Assembly: GCF_016834655.1 (NCBI RefSeq)
Contig: NZ_JAENHP010000028.1
Span: forward strand, 62,001 to 126,000
Source of the DNA: Paractinoplanes ovalisporus
GTDB lineage: Bacteria > Actinomycetota > Actinomycetes > Mycobacteriales > Micromonosporaceae
Direction: 5' to 3'
Length of the DNA stretch: 64,000 nucleotides
The stretch's first letter is position 1, and each line of letters opens with the position of its first letter. Below the pieces are notes generated by a model. It ran no database searches and had not been told where the DNA came from. It saw only the letters and a list, made by a program, of their open reading frames with translations. Shown piece after piece: positions 1 through 8,538 of the stretch. The position numbers were made by a program, and so were the translations under genes.

Positions 1-196
1 CCAGGGTCATGCCCAAAGCGACCAGCACGAGCGGGGCGCTGCGGCGCAGGATGTCGATCAGTGACCCGTACAGGTGGCCGTCCTGCAGGGTGATCGTGAA
101 GAAGTTGTTGGAGAACACCAGGTTGCTGGCGAGCAGCACCACCAGGACGGCGATGGGCCAGAAGAGCCGGTGTCGGAGCAGGGCGGTCAGGTTCAT
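1..196 (-). CDS. ytfT: Sugar ABC transporter permease, YtfT-like (5' part only)
   Basis: This is the N-terminal 65 codons of a membrane permease that runs off the left edge. It has a short basic start, one hydrophobic segment (residues about 12-30) and then the stretch LQDGHLYGSLIDILRRSAP followed by LVALGMTL. That stretch closely resembles the E. coli YtfT permease of the galactofuranose transporter. The ATG at 196 overlaps the stop of the upstream ATPase gene as ATGA, so the two are translationally coupled. With the ATPase and binding-protein genes it forms a binding protein-ATPase-permease operon. A second permease (YjfF-like) may follow outside the window. The family assignment is firm; the substrate is inferred from the YtfQ-like binding protein. 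Confidence 0.85.
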   Translation of the reverse strand, partial: MNLTALLRHRLFWPIAVLVVLLASNLVFSNNFFTITLQDGHLYGSLIDILRRSAPLVLVALGMTL

Positions 197-1698
197 GGGG
201 TGGCTCCGCTGGCGATCGTGTGCATGATGCGGTCGGCGTCGACGTCGTCGCCGTTCTCCAGCTCCTCGACCAGGCGGCGGTCGCGCAGCACCTCGATCTT
301 GTGGCTGAGCCGCAGCACCTCCTCCAGCTCGGCGCTGACGAACAGCACGGCCATGCCGCCGTCGGCCAGCTGGGCGACCAGTCGCTGGATCTCGGCCTTG
401 GCGCCGACGTCGATGCCCCGGGTCGGCTCGTCGATGATCAGCAGGCGGGGCTCGGTGATCAGCCACCTCGCCAGCAGCACCTTCTGCTGGTTGCCGCCGC
501 TGAGATCCCGTACGAGACGCTCGGGGTCGGCCGGACGGATCTGCAGTGCCTGGACGTACCTGTCGACGAGTTCGTCCTGACGGCGGCGCGGGATCGGGCG
601 GGTCCAGCCGCGGGCGGCCTGCAGGGCCAGGATGATGTTCTCGCGGACGGTGAGCTCGCCGATGATCCCCTCGGTGCGCCGGTTCTCGCTGGAGAACGCG
701 ATGCCCCTGGTCATGGCGTCGCGCGGGCTGTGGAACTTGACCGGCTGGCCGTCGACCGCGAGGTCACCGGAGTCGGGGCGGTCGGCGCCGAACAGCAGCC
801 GCGCGAGTTCGGTGCGTCCCGAGCCCAGCAGTCCGGCCAGCCCGACGACCTCGCCGGCGTGGATGGTGAGATCGAAGGGCGCGATCGAGCCCGTACGCCC
901 CAGGCCTTTCGCTTCGATGATGGTGCGGTCACGGCGGGGCGCTTCCCGGACCTCTTCCTCGATCTGCTCGAGCGCCTCCAGCTCCTTGCCGATCATCTTG
1001 CTGACCAGTTGCATCTGGGGCAGTTCGGCCGTGCGGTACTCGCCGATGAGGCCGCCGTTGCGCAGGACCGTCATGCGGTCGGCGATCTCGTAGACCTGGT
1101 CGAGGAAGTGGCTGACGAACAGGATCGCCGTGCCGTTCTCTTTCAGGCGCCGCATCACTGCGAAGAGCTGTTCCACCTCTGACGCGTCGAGGCTGGAGGT
1201 GGGCTCGTCGAGGATCAGGACCCTGGTGTTCCCGATGTCGGTCGCGCGGGCGATCGCCACCATCTGCTGGATCGCGAGCGAGTAGCTGTCGAGCTGGGCG
1301 GAGACGTCGATGTCGAGATCGAGCCGGGCCAGGCTTTTATCGGCGCGTCTTCGCATTTCGGACCACTGGATGCGCCCGAACCTGCGCGGCTCGCGGCCGA
1401 TGAAGATGTTCTCCGCCACCGAGAGGTTCGGGCAGAGGTTGACCTCCTGGTAGACGGTGCTGATGCCGGCCTGCTGGGCCTGGAGCGGGCCGGTGAACCG
1501 GACCCGCTCGCCGGCCAGCTCGATCTCGCCGCCGTCGATGTCGTAGACACCGGTCAGCACCTTGATCAGCGTCGACTTGCCGGCGCCGTTCTCGCCCATC
1601 AGGGCGTGGATCTCGCCGGGTAGCAGCCGGAAGTCGACGCCGTCGAGGGCGACGACGCCGGGGAAGACCTTTCTGATGCCGGTCATCTGCAGGACCAT
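193..1698 (-). CDS. ytfR: Sugar ABC transporter ATPase with two nucleotide-binding domains, YtfR-like
   Basis: This 501-residue protein has the tandem-NBD layout of the RbsA/MglA/YtfR class and energises uptake of a monosaccharide at the inner face of the membrane. The first half has the Walker A GENGAGKST, the Q-loop VYQEVNLCPNLSV and the Walker B LILDEPTSSLD. The second half has the degenerate P-loop region GLLGSGRTE, the signature LSGGNQQKV and LLIIDEPTRGID. The IFIGREPRRFG stretch and overall collinearity fit YtfR better than RbsA. It starts at GTG/ATG near 1698, and a downstream Met is also possible. Its stop overlaps the permease start (ATGA). A strong stem-loop separates it from the binding-protein gene. 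Confidence 0.95.
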   Translation of the reverse strand: MVLQMTGIRKVFPGVVALDGVDFRLLPGEIHALMGENGAGKSTLIKVLTGVYDIDGGEIELAGERVRFTGPLQAQQAGISTVYQEVNLCPNLSVAENIFIGREPRRFGRIQWSEMRRRADKSLARLDLDIDVSAQLDSYSLAIQQMVAIARATDIGNTRVLILDEPTSSLDASEVEQLFAVMRRLKENGTAILFVSHFLDQVYEIADRMTVLRNGGLIGEYRTAELPQMQLVSKMIGKELEALEQIEEEVREAPRRDRTIIEAKGLGRTGSIAPFDLTIHAGEVVGLAGLLGSGRTELARLLFGADRPDSGDLAVDGQPVKFHSPRDAMTRGIAFSSENRRTEGIIGELTVRENIILALQAARGWTRPIPRRRQDELVDRYVQALQIRPADPERLVRDLSGGNQQKVLLARWLITEPRLLIIDEPTRGIDVGAKAEIQRLVAQLADGGMAVLFVSAELEEVLRLSHKIEVLRDRRLVEELENGDDVDADRIMHTIASGATP

Positions 1699-1714
1699 GT
1701 GCGCTCCGTTCGAT

Positions 1715-1743
1715 GGTGGGCCGCCGGGTCACGGCGGCCCACC
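1715..1743 (-). terminator. Intercistronic stem-loop between binding protein and ATPase genes
   Basis: The perfect 12-bp arms GGTGGGCCGCCG and CGGCGGCCCACC flank the 5-nt loop GGTCA, all inside the 54-bp gap. There is no T-run. Such hairpins in ABC operons usually act as partial terminators or RNA stabilisers that make the binding protein more abundant than the membrane parts; that role is inferred here. Confidence 0.8.
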
Positions 1744-1752
1744 GGGCGGGAC

Positions 1753-2739
1753 TCAGTACTTGCGGTCGGCCAGAACTTCCTTGGCCTGCTCGGGCGTGAA
1801 GGTGGTCTCCTCGGTGAGCACGCGCTGCGGGATCGTCTGGCCGTCCTGCACCTTCTTGACCAGGTCCATCAGCTGTGGGCCGAGCAGCGGGCTGCACTCG
1901 ACGATGAAGTTGATCTTGTTTTCGGAGAGCGCGGTCATGCCGTCCTTGACCGCGTCGACCGTGATGATCTTGATGTCGGTGCCGGGCTTCTTGCCGGCCG
2001 CCTCGATCGCCTCGATCGCGCCCAGGCCCATGTCGTCGTTGTGCGCGTAGAGCACGTCGATCTTCGGCTGCGACTTGAGGAAGGTCTCCATCACGGCCTT
2101 GCCGTCGGTCCGCGTGAACTGGCCGGTCTGCGACGCGACGACCTTGAACTTGGTGTCAGCCTTGATCACGTCGGCGAAGCCGGCCTTGCGGTCGTTGGCC
2201 GGCGCCGCGCCGGGCGAGCCCTGCAGCTCGACGATGTTGACCGGGTCGGTCTTGCCCTCGTACTCCTTGACCAGCCAGTCGCCGGCCTTCTTGCCCTCCT
2301 CGACGAAGTCGGAGCCGATGAAGGTCTTGTAGAGCGAGGTGTCGGGGTCGTCGATCGCGCGGTCGGTCAGGATCACCGGGATGCCGGCGTCCTTGGCCTC
2401 CTTGAGCACCGTGCCCCAGCCGCTCTCGACCACCGGCGAGAAGGCGATCACGTCGACCCGCTGGGTGATGAAGTTGCGGATCGCCTTGATCTGGTTCTCC
2501 TGCTTGCCTTGGGCGTCGGAGAACTTCAGGTCGATGCCGGCGCTGGCGGCCGACTCCTGGATGGACTTCGTGTTCGCCGTACGCCAGCCGCTCTCGGCGC
2601 CGACCTGCGAGAAGCCGAGCGTGATCTTGTCGTCTCCGCCGCCGCCGCTGCCCGAGCCGGCGTCGTCACCACCGCAGCCCGCGACGGCCGAGGCGAGCAG
2701 GAGCCCGCCGGCCACCGCCAGAGAAAGTCTTCTGAGCAC
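1753..2739 (-). CDS. ytfQ: Furanose-binding lipoprotein of ABC transporter, YtfQ-like
   Basis: This substrate-binding protein (about 328 residues) has a lipoprotein signal: Arg-Arg, a hydrophobic core and the lipobox AVAGCGG. It aligns by eye along its length with E. coli YtfQ, for example GFSQVGAESGWR, QENQIKAIRNF, AGIPVILTDRAID, GDWLVKEYEG and YAHNDDMGLGAIEAIEAAGKKPG. YtfQ binds galactofuranose. I prefer the GTG at 2739 over the GTG at 2751 because GGAGG (2745-2749) sits five bases upstream of it. A LacI-type operator lies at 2758-2771, just upstream of the ribosome site. It is first in the operon with the ATPase and permease and is divergent from a lacI gene. A GH127 beta-L-arabinofuranosidase-like gene follows, so the ligand could be galactofuranose or an arabinofuranose. 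Confidence 0.93.
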   Translation of the reverse strand: MLRRLSLAVAGGLLLASAVAGCGGDDAGSGSGGGGDDKITLGFSQVGAESGWRTANTKSIQESAASAGIDLKFSDAQGKQENQIKAIRNFITQRVDVIAFSPVVESGWGTVLKEAKDAGIPVILTDRAIDDPDTSLYKTFIGSDFVEEGKKAGDWLVKEYEGKTDPVNIVELQGSPGAAPANDRKAGFADVIKADTKFKVVASQTGQFTRTDGKAVMETFLKSQPKIDVLYAHNDDMGLGAIEAIEAAGKKPGTDIKIITVDAVKDGMTALSENKINFIVECSPLLGPQLMDLVKKVQDGQTIPQRVLTEETTFTPEQAKEVLADRKY

Positions 2740-2757
2740 TGAATCCTCCACATGGTC

Positions 2758-2771
2758 TGTTAACGTTCACA
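2758..2771. promoter_or_regulatory. LacI-family operator before the transporter operon
   Basis: TGTTAACGTTCACA is a near-palindrome around the central CG, typical of LacI-family operators. It differs by one base from the site at 4473 and by two from the site at 8900. It sits immediately upstream of the ribosome-binding site of the binding-protein gene, a position suited to repression. Confidence 0.75.
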
Positions 2772-2875
2772 GGCGCGAGCTTCGGCGCTGCGCGGGGAAT
2801 CGAGCGGCCGGCTCACGTTTCTCGTCGTAGCGGCGCGTCGCTGTGAGCTCACTCTCAGGACCCGCGTTCCGGAAG

Positions 2876-2889
2876 TGTTACCGTTCTCA
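2876..2889. promoter_or_regulatory. Possible second, weaker LacI-type operator
   Basis: TGTTACCGTTCTCA matches the 2758 operator at 12 of 14 positions but is less symmetric. It lies in the shared intergenic region between the transporter operon and the first lacI gene. It could be an auxiliary site for looping or for autoregulation. Confidence 0.4.
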
Positions 2890-3028
2890 ACATCCGAGTC
2901 AAGGCCTCGCCGCTGGTTTGTTACCGACGGATTGCCGAATCTGACAAGGTGCAGGAAGACCTTGTCGGGATCGATGGACACGGCCCGTCTCCGCCGTACA
3001 CTGTGCGCGCTCACATCGGAGGTCGTCT

Positions 3029-4087
3029 TTGCCATCCAGAAAGCCCGCCGCCGACGGAGTCGACCGGCCCCGCCTCACCGTCATGCGTGACGTCGCCAAG
3101 CTCGCCGGCGTCTCGCACCAGACCGTGTCCCGCGTGCTCAACAACCACCCCAACGTGCGCGAGGAGACCCGGGCCCGGGTGCTGGCGGCGATGCAGTCGC
3201 TCAACTACCGCCGCAACCTGGCCGCCCGCACCCTGGTCACGCGGCAGTCGGACACGCTGGGCATCATCGGCTTCGAGACGACGCTGTTCGGTCCCGCGTC
3301 CATGCTGTACGGCATCGAGAGCGCGGCCCGCGACGCCGGTTACATGGTCAGCATCGCGTCGGTGCGCGACCTCGACCGGCGCCAGGTGCTCGAGGCGGTG
3401 GACCGCCTGACCCAGCACTCGGTCGACGGCGTGATCGCGATCGCCCCCAAGCAGTCGGTGACCCACGCCCTGGCCCAGGCCCCACCGTCCCTGCAGTGCG
3501 TGGCGGTCGGCGGCGCGGGCGAGTCGGACGCGGCGCCCACGGTCTCGATCGACAACGCCCTGGGCGCCCGCCTGGCCACGCAGCACCTGCTCGACCTCGG
3601 CCACGTGACCGTCCACCACGCCGCCGGGCCACCCGACTGGCCGGAGTCGTTCGAGCGCATCGAGGGCTGGCGCCGCACCCTGTACGCGGCCGGGGCCGTG
3701 GTGCCCCCGGTCGAGCACGGTTGGTGGGACGCCGAATCCGGCTACGCACAGGGTCAGGCGCTGGCCCGCGACCCCGCGGTGACGGCGGTGTTCTGCTCCA
3801 ACGACCGGATCGCCCTGGGCGTGCTGCGCGCGTTGCACGAGGCCGGCAAGCGGGTCCCGTACGACGTGAGCGTGGTCGGTTTCGACGACATGCCCGACTC
3901 GGGCTTCTTCGTGCCGCCGCTGACCACGGTGCACCAGGACTTCGGCGAACTGGGCCGGCGCAGCTTGGGGCTGCTGCTGGAGCACATGACCCACTCCCCG
4001 GCCGCCGAGAGCCAGCCACCCGACCACGTGCTGGTCGCGCCCCAACTGGTGGTCCGGGCGAGCAGCGGTCCAGCCCCGGCCCGCTGA
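3029..4087 (+). CDS. LacI-family transcriptional regulator (first of two)
   Basis: This 352-residue repressor has an N-terminal helix-turn-helix at about residues 19-40 (DVAKLAGVSHQTVSRVLNN) followed by a periplasmic-binding-protein-like sensor domain, with a C-terminal part containing FCSNDRIALG and VVGFDDMPDSGFF. The TTG at 3029 is chosen because GGAGG (3018-3022) is six bases upstream; the alternative ATG at 3083 would begin exactly at the HTH. It is divergent from the YtfQRT operon and precedes the GH127 gene. The TGTTA-type operators on both sides make it the likely local repressor, induced by a furanose. Its recognition helix (SHQTVSRVLN) is identical to that of the second LacI gene at 7510. 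Confidence 0.95.
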   Translation: MPSRKPAADGVDRPRLTVMRDVAKLAGVSHQTVSRVLNNHPNVREETRARVLAAMQSLNYRRNLAARTLVTRQSDTLGIIGFETTLFGPASMLYGIESAARDAGYMVSIASVRDLDRRQVLEAVDRLTQHSVDGVIAIAPKQSVTHALAQAPPSLQCVAVGGAGESDAAPTVSIDNALGARLATQHLLDLGHVTVHHAAGPPDWPESFERIEGWRRTLYAAGAVVPPVEHGWWDAESGYAQGQALARDPAVTAVFCSNDRIALGVLRALHEAGKRVPYDVSVVGFDDMPDSGFFVPPLTTVHQDFGELGRRSLGLLLEHMTHSPAAESQPPDHVLVAPQLVVRASSGPAPAR

Positions 4088-4215
4088 CCCCGCCGGCTTG
4101 CCCCTCCCGCTCGCCCTTCCCGCTCGCCCCGGCCCGCTGACCCCGCCGACTTTGCTCGCCCTCCCGTCCGCCCCCGGCCCGCCGACTTTGCTCGCCCTCC
4201 CGCCCGCCCCCGGCC
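4074..4215. repeat. Short direct repeats seeded at the lacI stop codon
   Basis: The 22-base string around the stop codon (CCCCGGCCCGCTGACCCCGC and the next CG, 4074-4095) recurs at 4127-4148. A second unit, CGACTTTGCTCGCCCTCCCG, occurs at 4147 and again about 40 bp further on. These occupy the region just after the lacI gene. I see no gene between 4088 and 4531. The rest of the gap holds the paired DnaA-like boxes and the GH127 operator. Confidence 0.7.
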
Positions 4216-4268
4216 CGCCGGCCTCCCCGCCGGCGCCCCGCTGACGTACCCGGGTAGGTCTGTCCAAC

Positions 4269-4292
4269 CGCATTACCCGCCCTACCAGGGGG
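4269..4292. repeat. 24-bp dispersed intergenic element, copy 1
   Basis: A 24-base string beginning CGCATTACCCGCC and ending CTACCAGGGGG is identical to 29899-29922. In both places a pair of DnaA-like boxes follows 54-55 bases later. Its function is unknown. Confidence 0.75.
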
Positions 4293-4346
4293 ATCCCCCG
4301 CCCACCAATGATTCTTCCGGGTTGGGCCGATCTTGGGATTGGCCGC

Positions 4347-4372
4347 TGTGGATAACCCGGGACTGTGGACAG
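4347..4372. promoter_or_regulatory. Paired DnaA-box-like sites, copy 1
   Basis: TGTGGATAA (4347-4355) and TGTGGACAG (4364-4372) are reverse complements of DnaA-box-type 9-mers (TTATCCACA is a canonical box; CTGTCCACA is one change from TTGTCCACA). They are in the same orientation, 17 bp start to start. The same spacing recurs at 29976 and 61248. They lie about 160 bp upstream of the GH127 gene. Confidence 0.6.
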
Positions 4373-4472
4373 CCGACACATCCCAACTGGCTTGTGCTAG
4401 GGAACGCAGCGGCGAGCATCCCGACCGCCGGACGCGGCACGAATCAGAGCTTGCGCCCAGCCCACCACCCGA

Positions 4473-4486
4473 TGTTATCGTTCACA
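4473..4486. promoter_or_regulatory. LacI-family operator before the GH127 gene
   Basis: TGTTATCGTTCACA differs by one base from the operator at 2758. It lies 45 bp upstream of the GH127 start, inside the likely promoter region, followed by CTTAACAGTG, which may be part of the promoter or a further half-site. It links the enzyme to the same regulon as the transporter. Confidence 0.75.
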
Positions 4487-4531
4487 CTCGCTTAACAGTG
4501 AGCCCCGTCGATACGTACGCGTGGAGGTCCT

Positions 4532-7273
4532 GTGTCTATGCCGCCGCTCAGCCGCCGCCGACTGCTGCAGGCCGCGGGCGCCACCGCCGTCGCGTCCGGG
4601 GTCGGCGCCGCCGCCGTCGCGCGACCGGCCACAGCGGCCCTGGCGCCCGCGCGGGCCGACATCGGCGTCTCGGCCTACCCGTTCGAGCTGGGACAGGTGC
4701 GTCTGACCGCGAGCCGCTGGCTCGACAACCAGAACCGCGCGCTCAGCTACCTGCGGTTCGTCGACGCCGACCGGCTGCTCTACAACTTCCGGGCCAACCA
4801 CGGGCTCTCCACCCAGGGTGCCGCGGCGTGCGGGGGCTGGGAGGCGCCGACCTTCGAGTTCCGTACGCACAGTCAGGGCCACTTCCTCACCGCGTGGGCT
4901 CAGGCCTGGGCGGTTCTGGGCGACACCACCTGCCGCGACAAGGCCAACTACATGGTTGCCGAGCTCGCCAAGTGCCAGGCCAACAACGCGGCCAAGGGCT
5001 TCGCCGCGGGCTACCTGTCCGGCTTCCCGGAATCCGACCTCACCAGCATCGAGGCCGGCACGCGACGCGGCGTCCCCTACTACTGCCTGCACAAGACCCT
5101 GGCCGGGCTGCTCGACGTCTGGCGGTACATCGGCAACACACAGGCCCGCGACGTGCTGCTCGCGTTTGCCGGGTGGGTCGACTGGCGTACAGGACGGCTC
5201 TCGTACGCGCAGATGCAGACCGCCCTCACCATCGAGTTCGGCGGCATGAACGCCGTGCTCACCGACCTTTACCAGCAGACCGGCGACGCCCGCTGGCTGA
5301 CCGTGGCCCAGCGCTTCGACCACGCCGCCGTCTTCGACCCGCTCGCCGCCAACCAGGACCAGCTCAACGGGCTGCACGCCAACACGCAGGTGCCGAAGTG
5401 GGTGGGGGCGGCGCGCGAGTACAAGGCGACCGGCGCGACCCGCTACCGGAACATCGCGGCCAACGCCTGGGGCATCACGGTCAACGCCCATTCGTACGTG
5501 ATCGGGGGAAACAGCCAGGCCGAGCACTTCCGCGCTCCCAACGCGATCGCGCCCTACCTCTCGCCGGACGCGGCCGAGGCGTGCAACACGTACAACATGC
5601 TCAAACTGACCCGCGAGCTGTGGCTGCTCGACCCCGATCGCGCGGCCTACTTCGACTTCTACGAGCGGGCGCTGATGAACCACCTGCTCGGCCAGCAGAA
5701 TCCGGCCGACAGCCACGGTCACGTCGTGTACTTCACGGCGCTCAACCCGGGTGGGCGGCGTGGTCAGGTCGGGCCGGCCGTGGGTGGCGGAAGCTACAGC
5801 ACCGATTACGGAACGTTCTGGTGTTGCCAGGGCACGGGCATCGAGACCAACACCAAGCTGATGGACTCGATCTACTTCTTCAACGGGACCACGCTGACGG
5901 TCAACCTGTTCATCCCGTCGGTGCTGACCTGGTCGCAGCGGGGGATCACGGTCACCCAGACCACGTCGTTCCCGGCCTCGGACACGACGACACTGACGGT
6001 GAGCAGTTCGGTGGCGGGTTCCTGGACCATGCGCGTACGGATCCCCGCCTGGACCACCGGTGCGGTGATCACGATCAACGGGGCGACGGCGAACGTGACC
6101 GCCACGCCGGGTAGTTACGCGGCCATTACCCGTACGTGGGCCGCCGGCGACGTGGTCACGGTGCGCCTGCCCATGCGGGTGGCGATGCGTGCCGCGAACG
6201 ACAACAGCAACGTCTCGGCGATCGTGTACGGGCCGGTCGTGCTCTCGGGCAACTACGGGAACACGGCGTTCAGCACCCTGCCCGCGCTGACGACCAGTTC
6301 GATCACCCGCACCAGCACGTCGGCGCTGACGTTCACGGCGACCGCGAACGGCGCCACGGTTCCGCTCATTCCGTTCTACGACGCGCACGGGCACAACTAC
6401 ATCGTCTATTGGAACGCGCCGGGTGAGGGCGGCATCGCCACGCCATCGAACTTCCGCCTGGTGAACGTGGCCAGCAATATGGTGCTCGGCATCCAGGACA
6501 TGTCGACCGCCGACGGCGGGCTCGCGCTGCAATGGAGTGACACCGGAACCCTGGATCACAACTGGGAAATCGTTCCCGACGGTACGGCCGTGAAGCTCCG
6601 CAACGTCAACAGCGCCAAGGTTCTCGGGGTCGAAAACATGTCTACGGCGGACAATGCGCGCGTCATGCAGTGGGCCGACAACGGTACGGCCGATCACCGC
6701 TGGACGGTCATCGACGCGGGCGACGGAAGCCACCGGATCCGCAACGCGCACACGGGCAAAATGCTCGGCATTCTGAGCGGGTCCACGGCCCAGGGCGCGC
6801 AGGCGGTGCAGGACCCGGACAACGGGACGGCCGACAATCTCTGGCGGTTCCTGCCGGACGGCGCCCGCCGCATCCAGAATCTGGCGAGCGGTCTCGTGCT
6901 CGGGGTGCAGAACATGGCGACGGCCGACGGCGGGCTGGTCGTGCAGTGGGGCGACTCCGGGACGGCCGATCATTTGTGGACCGCGCTCGTCGACTCCGGC
7001 GGCTATTTCAAGCTGCGGAACACGAACAGCGGAAAGGTGCTGGGCGTGGAGAACGCGGCAAATGCGAACGGTGCACGAATCATGCAGTGGGCCGACAACG
7101 GAACGGCCGACCACCGATGGCGGTTGCGTTACGGAAGCAACGGCTATTTCCGGATCCAGTGCGGTAACGGCGGACGTGTCCTGGGCGTGAGCGGCGCCTC
7201 CACGACGGCCGGTGCGCAGGTCGTGCTCTGGGACGACAACGGCACCAACGACCACCTCTGGCGTTTCCTCTGA
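4532..7273 (+). CDS. Tat-exported GH127 beta-L-arabinofuranosidase-like enzyme with two ricin-type lectin domains
   Basis: This 913-residue secreted glycosidase begins with a twin-arginine signal (SRRRLLQAAGATAVASG). Residues about 45-640 match the GH127/DUF1680 fold. E349-A-C351 (in EACNTYNMLKL) and C431-C432 (in FWCCQGTG) have the spacing of the catalytic Glu and zinc-binding cysteines of Bifidobacterium HypBA1. Residues about 650-913 hold six repeats of 44-48 residues (LGVENMSTADN, QWADNGTADHRW), that is, two ricin-B/CBM13 beta-trefoils for anchoring to polysaccharide. GGAGG at 4523-4527 supports GTG 4532 (4-base gap) or ATG 4538 (10-base gap). It probably releases furanosidic arabinose or a similar sugar outside the cell for the YtfQRT-like importer. 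The exact linkage is not provable from sequence. Confidence 0.93.
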   Translation: MSMPPLSRRRLLQAAGATAVASGVGAAAVARPATAALAPARADIGVSAYPFELGQVRLTASRWLDNQNRALSYLRFVDADRLLYNFRANHGLSTQGAAACGGWEAPTFEFRTHSQGHFLTAWAQAWAVLGDTTCRDKANYMVAELAKCQANNAAKGFAAGYLSGFPESDLTSIEAGTRRGVPYYCLHKTLAGLLDVWRYIGNTQARDVLLAFAGWVDWRTGRLSYAQMQTALTIEFGGMNAVLTDLYQQTGDARWLTVAQRFDHAAVFDPLAANQDQLNGLHANTQVPKWVGAAREYKATGATRYRNIAANAWGITVNAHSYVIGGNSQAEHFRAPNAIAPYLSPDAAEACNTYNMLKLTRELWLLDPDRAAYFDFYERALMNHLLGQQNPADSHGHVVYFTALNPGGRRGQVGPAVGGGSYSTDYGTFWCCQGTGIETNTKLMDSIYFFNGTTLTVNLFIPSVLTWSQRGITVTQTTSFPASDTTTLTVSSSVAGSWTMRVRIPAWTTGAVITINGATANVTATPGSYAAITRTWAAGDVVTVRLPMRVAMRAANDNSNVSAIVYGPVVLSGNYGNTAFSTLPALTTSSITRTSTSALTFTATANGATVPLIPFYDAHGHNYIVYWNAPGEGGIATPSNFRLVNVASNMVLGIQDMSTADGGLALQWSDTGTLDHNWEIVPDGTAVKLRNVNSAKVLGVENMSTADNARVMQWADNGTADHRWTVIDAGDGSHRIRNAHTGKMLGILSGSTAQGAQAVQDPDNGTADNLWRFLPDGARRIQNLASGLVLGVQNMATADGGLVVQWGDSGTADHLWTALVDSGGYFKLRNTNSGKVLGVENAANANGARIMQWADNGTADHRWRLRYGSNGYFRIQCGNGGRVLGVSGASTTAGAQVVLWDDNGTNDHLWRFL

Positions 7274-7295
7274 GGCCCGTTTCACTGCTGGGCCT
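7273..7295 (+). terminator. Weak hairpin at the GH127 3' end
   Basis: The arms AGGCCC and GGGCCT (6 bp, perfect) enclose an 11-nt loop that begins right after the stop codon. There is no T-run. It is a possible rho-independent-like terminator, but short. Confidence 0.35.
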
Positions 7296-7386
7296 TCGCG
7301 GCGGCGTCCCGCCGCGGCGGTGTTCCGGCGTTCCTCTCGTCGCCAGAGGTTCGCCGGGGCGCCGCGTTTCCATCCCGGTTTCTTTG

Positions 7387-7400
7387 TGGGAACGCTCCCG
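7387..7400. promoter_or_regulatory. LacI-type palindrome upstream of the second lacI gene
   Basis: TGGGAACGCTCCCG matches 12 of 14 positions of the operator TGGGAGCGCTCCCA known for CebR-like LacI regulators of actinomycetes. It sits 110 bp before the second lacI gene, so autoregulation or control by another LacI protein is plausible. Its sequence class differs from the TGTTA sites nearby. Confidence 0.55.
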
Positions 7401-7509
7401 CAGCGATCGACATCGGAAATAGTTCTGTGATTTCGGCGGCGCAATCGACCCGCACGTCACAAGCGGCCGATGTGAGGGGATATCCTGCCCGCAAACAGTT
7501 GGATGCGGG

Positions 7510-8538
7510 GTGCGGGTGAGTGTGAAACGCGGACGGCCGCCGGGCATGATGGACGTCGCCCGGCTGGCAGGGGTGTCGCATCAGACCGTGTCCCGGGTCC
7601 TGAACGAGCACAAGAACGTCAGCGAGCAGACCCGCCTGAAGGTCCGGGCGGCGATCGCCGAGCTCGGCTACCGCCCCAACCGTACGGCCCGGGCCTTGGT
7701 CACCGGCACCTCCAAGGTGATCGGCGTGGTCGCGCCCAACACCGCGCTCTACGGCCCGTCGTCGATGCTCACGGCGTTCGAGCAGGCCGCACAGGAGAGC
7801 GGTTTCGCGGTCAACGTGGGCAGCGTCCGCAGCCTCAACGAACGCTCCATCGCCGACGCCGTCGAGCGCCACCTCGACCAGCGGGTCGCCGGCTTGGTGG
7901 TGATCGCCCCCGTGGCCAGCGCCGGTCCCGCCCTGGCCCGCCTGCCCGAAGACGTGCCGCTGGTGACGATCGACGGCGACCCCGAGCGCGCGAGCACTCT
8001 CGTCACGGTCGACCAGGTCGCCGGGGCCCGCGCCGCCACGGAACACCTGCTGGAAGCCGGCCACTCGACGGTCTGGCACATCTCCGGCCCCGCCGACTGG
8101 TTCGACGCCGCGGGCCGCGTCCGCGGCTGGGAAGAAGCGCTCAAGGCGGCCGGCGCCGAACAGCCCCCGCTGCTCACCGGCGACTGGAGTGCCGAGTCGG
8201 GCTACCGCAACGGCAAGCTGCTGGCCCGCCTCCCCGAGGTGACGGCGGTCTTCACGGCGAACGATCACATCGCGCTCGGTCTGCTGCGAGCCCTGAGCGA
8301 GCACGGCCGCCGGGTCCCCGAAGAGATCAGCATCGTGGGATTCGACGACGTACCCCAGGCGGCCTATTACACGCCGCCGCTGACCACGGTCCGCCCCGAC
8401 TTCGACGCCGTGGCCACCGCGGGCGTCGAGCTCCTGCTGGCCCAGATCGAGTCCGGCACTCCCGACCTGAGCGCCCGCCGCACCATCGCCCCCACCCTGA
8501 TCCCCCGCGACAGCGTCGCCCCACCACCGGCCCGCTGA
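7510..8538 (+). CDS. LacI-family transcriptional regulator (second of two)
   Basis: This repressor of 342 residues has its HTH at about residues 13-35 (MMDVARLAGVSHQTVSRVLNE) and a sugar-sensor domain (GVVAPNTALYGPSS, FTANDHIALGLL, IVGFDDVPQAAYYTPP). It is clearly a paralogue of the regulator at 3029: the recognition helix is identical and the sensor domain is collinear. Three in-frame GTG codons (7510, 7516, 7522) could serve as start, and no ribosome site clearly decides between them. It follows GH127 in the same direction after 236 bp that contain a separate palindrome, so it probably has its own promoter. Having two LacI proteins with one DNA specificity but diverged sensors suggests the locus responds to more than one sugar. 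Confidence 0.93.
   Translation: MRVSVKRGRPPGMMDVARLAGVSHQTVSRVLNEHKNVSEQTRLKVRAAIAELGYRPNRTARALVTGTSKVIGVVAPNTALYGPSSMLTAFEQAAQESGFAVNVGSVRSLNERSIADAVERHLDQRVAGLVVIAPVASAGPALARLPEDVPLVTIDGDPERASTLVTVDQVAGARAATEHLLEAGHSTVWHISGPADWFDAAGRVRGWEEALKAAGAEQPPLLTGDWSAESGYRNGKLLARLPEVTAVFTANDHIALGLLRALSEHGRRVPEEISIVGFDDVPQAAYYTPPLTTVRPDFDAVATAGVELLLAQIESGTPDLSARRTIAPTLIPRDSVAPPPAR

Noticed and set aside
4475..7444. 989-codon open frame antisense to the GH127 gene
   Set aside because: It mirrors GH127 codon structure (shadow frame in high-GC DNA); its translation is repetitive Arg/Val/Gly/Asp without domains, while the plus strand has complete catalytic motifs.
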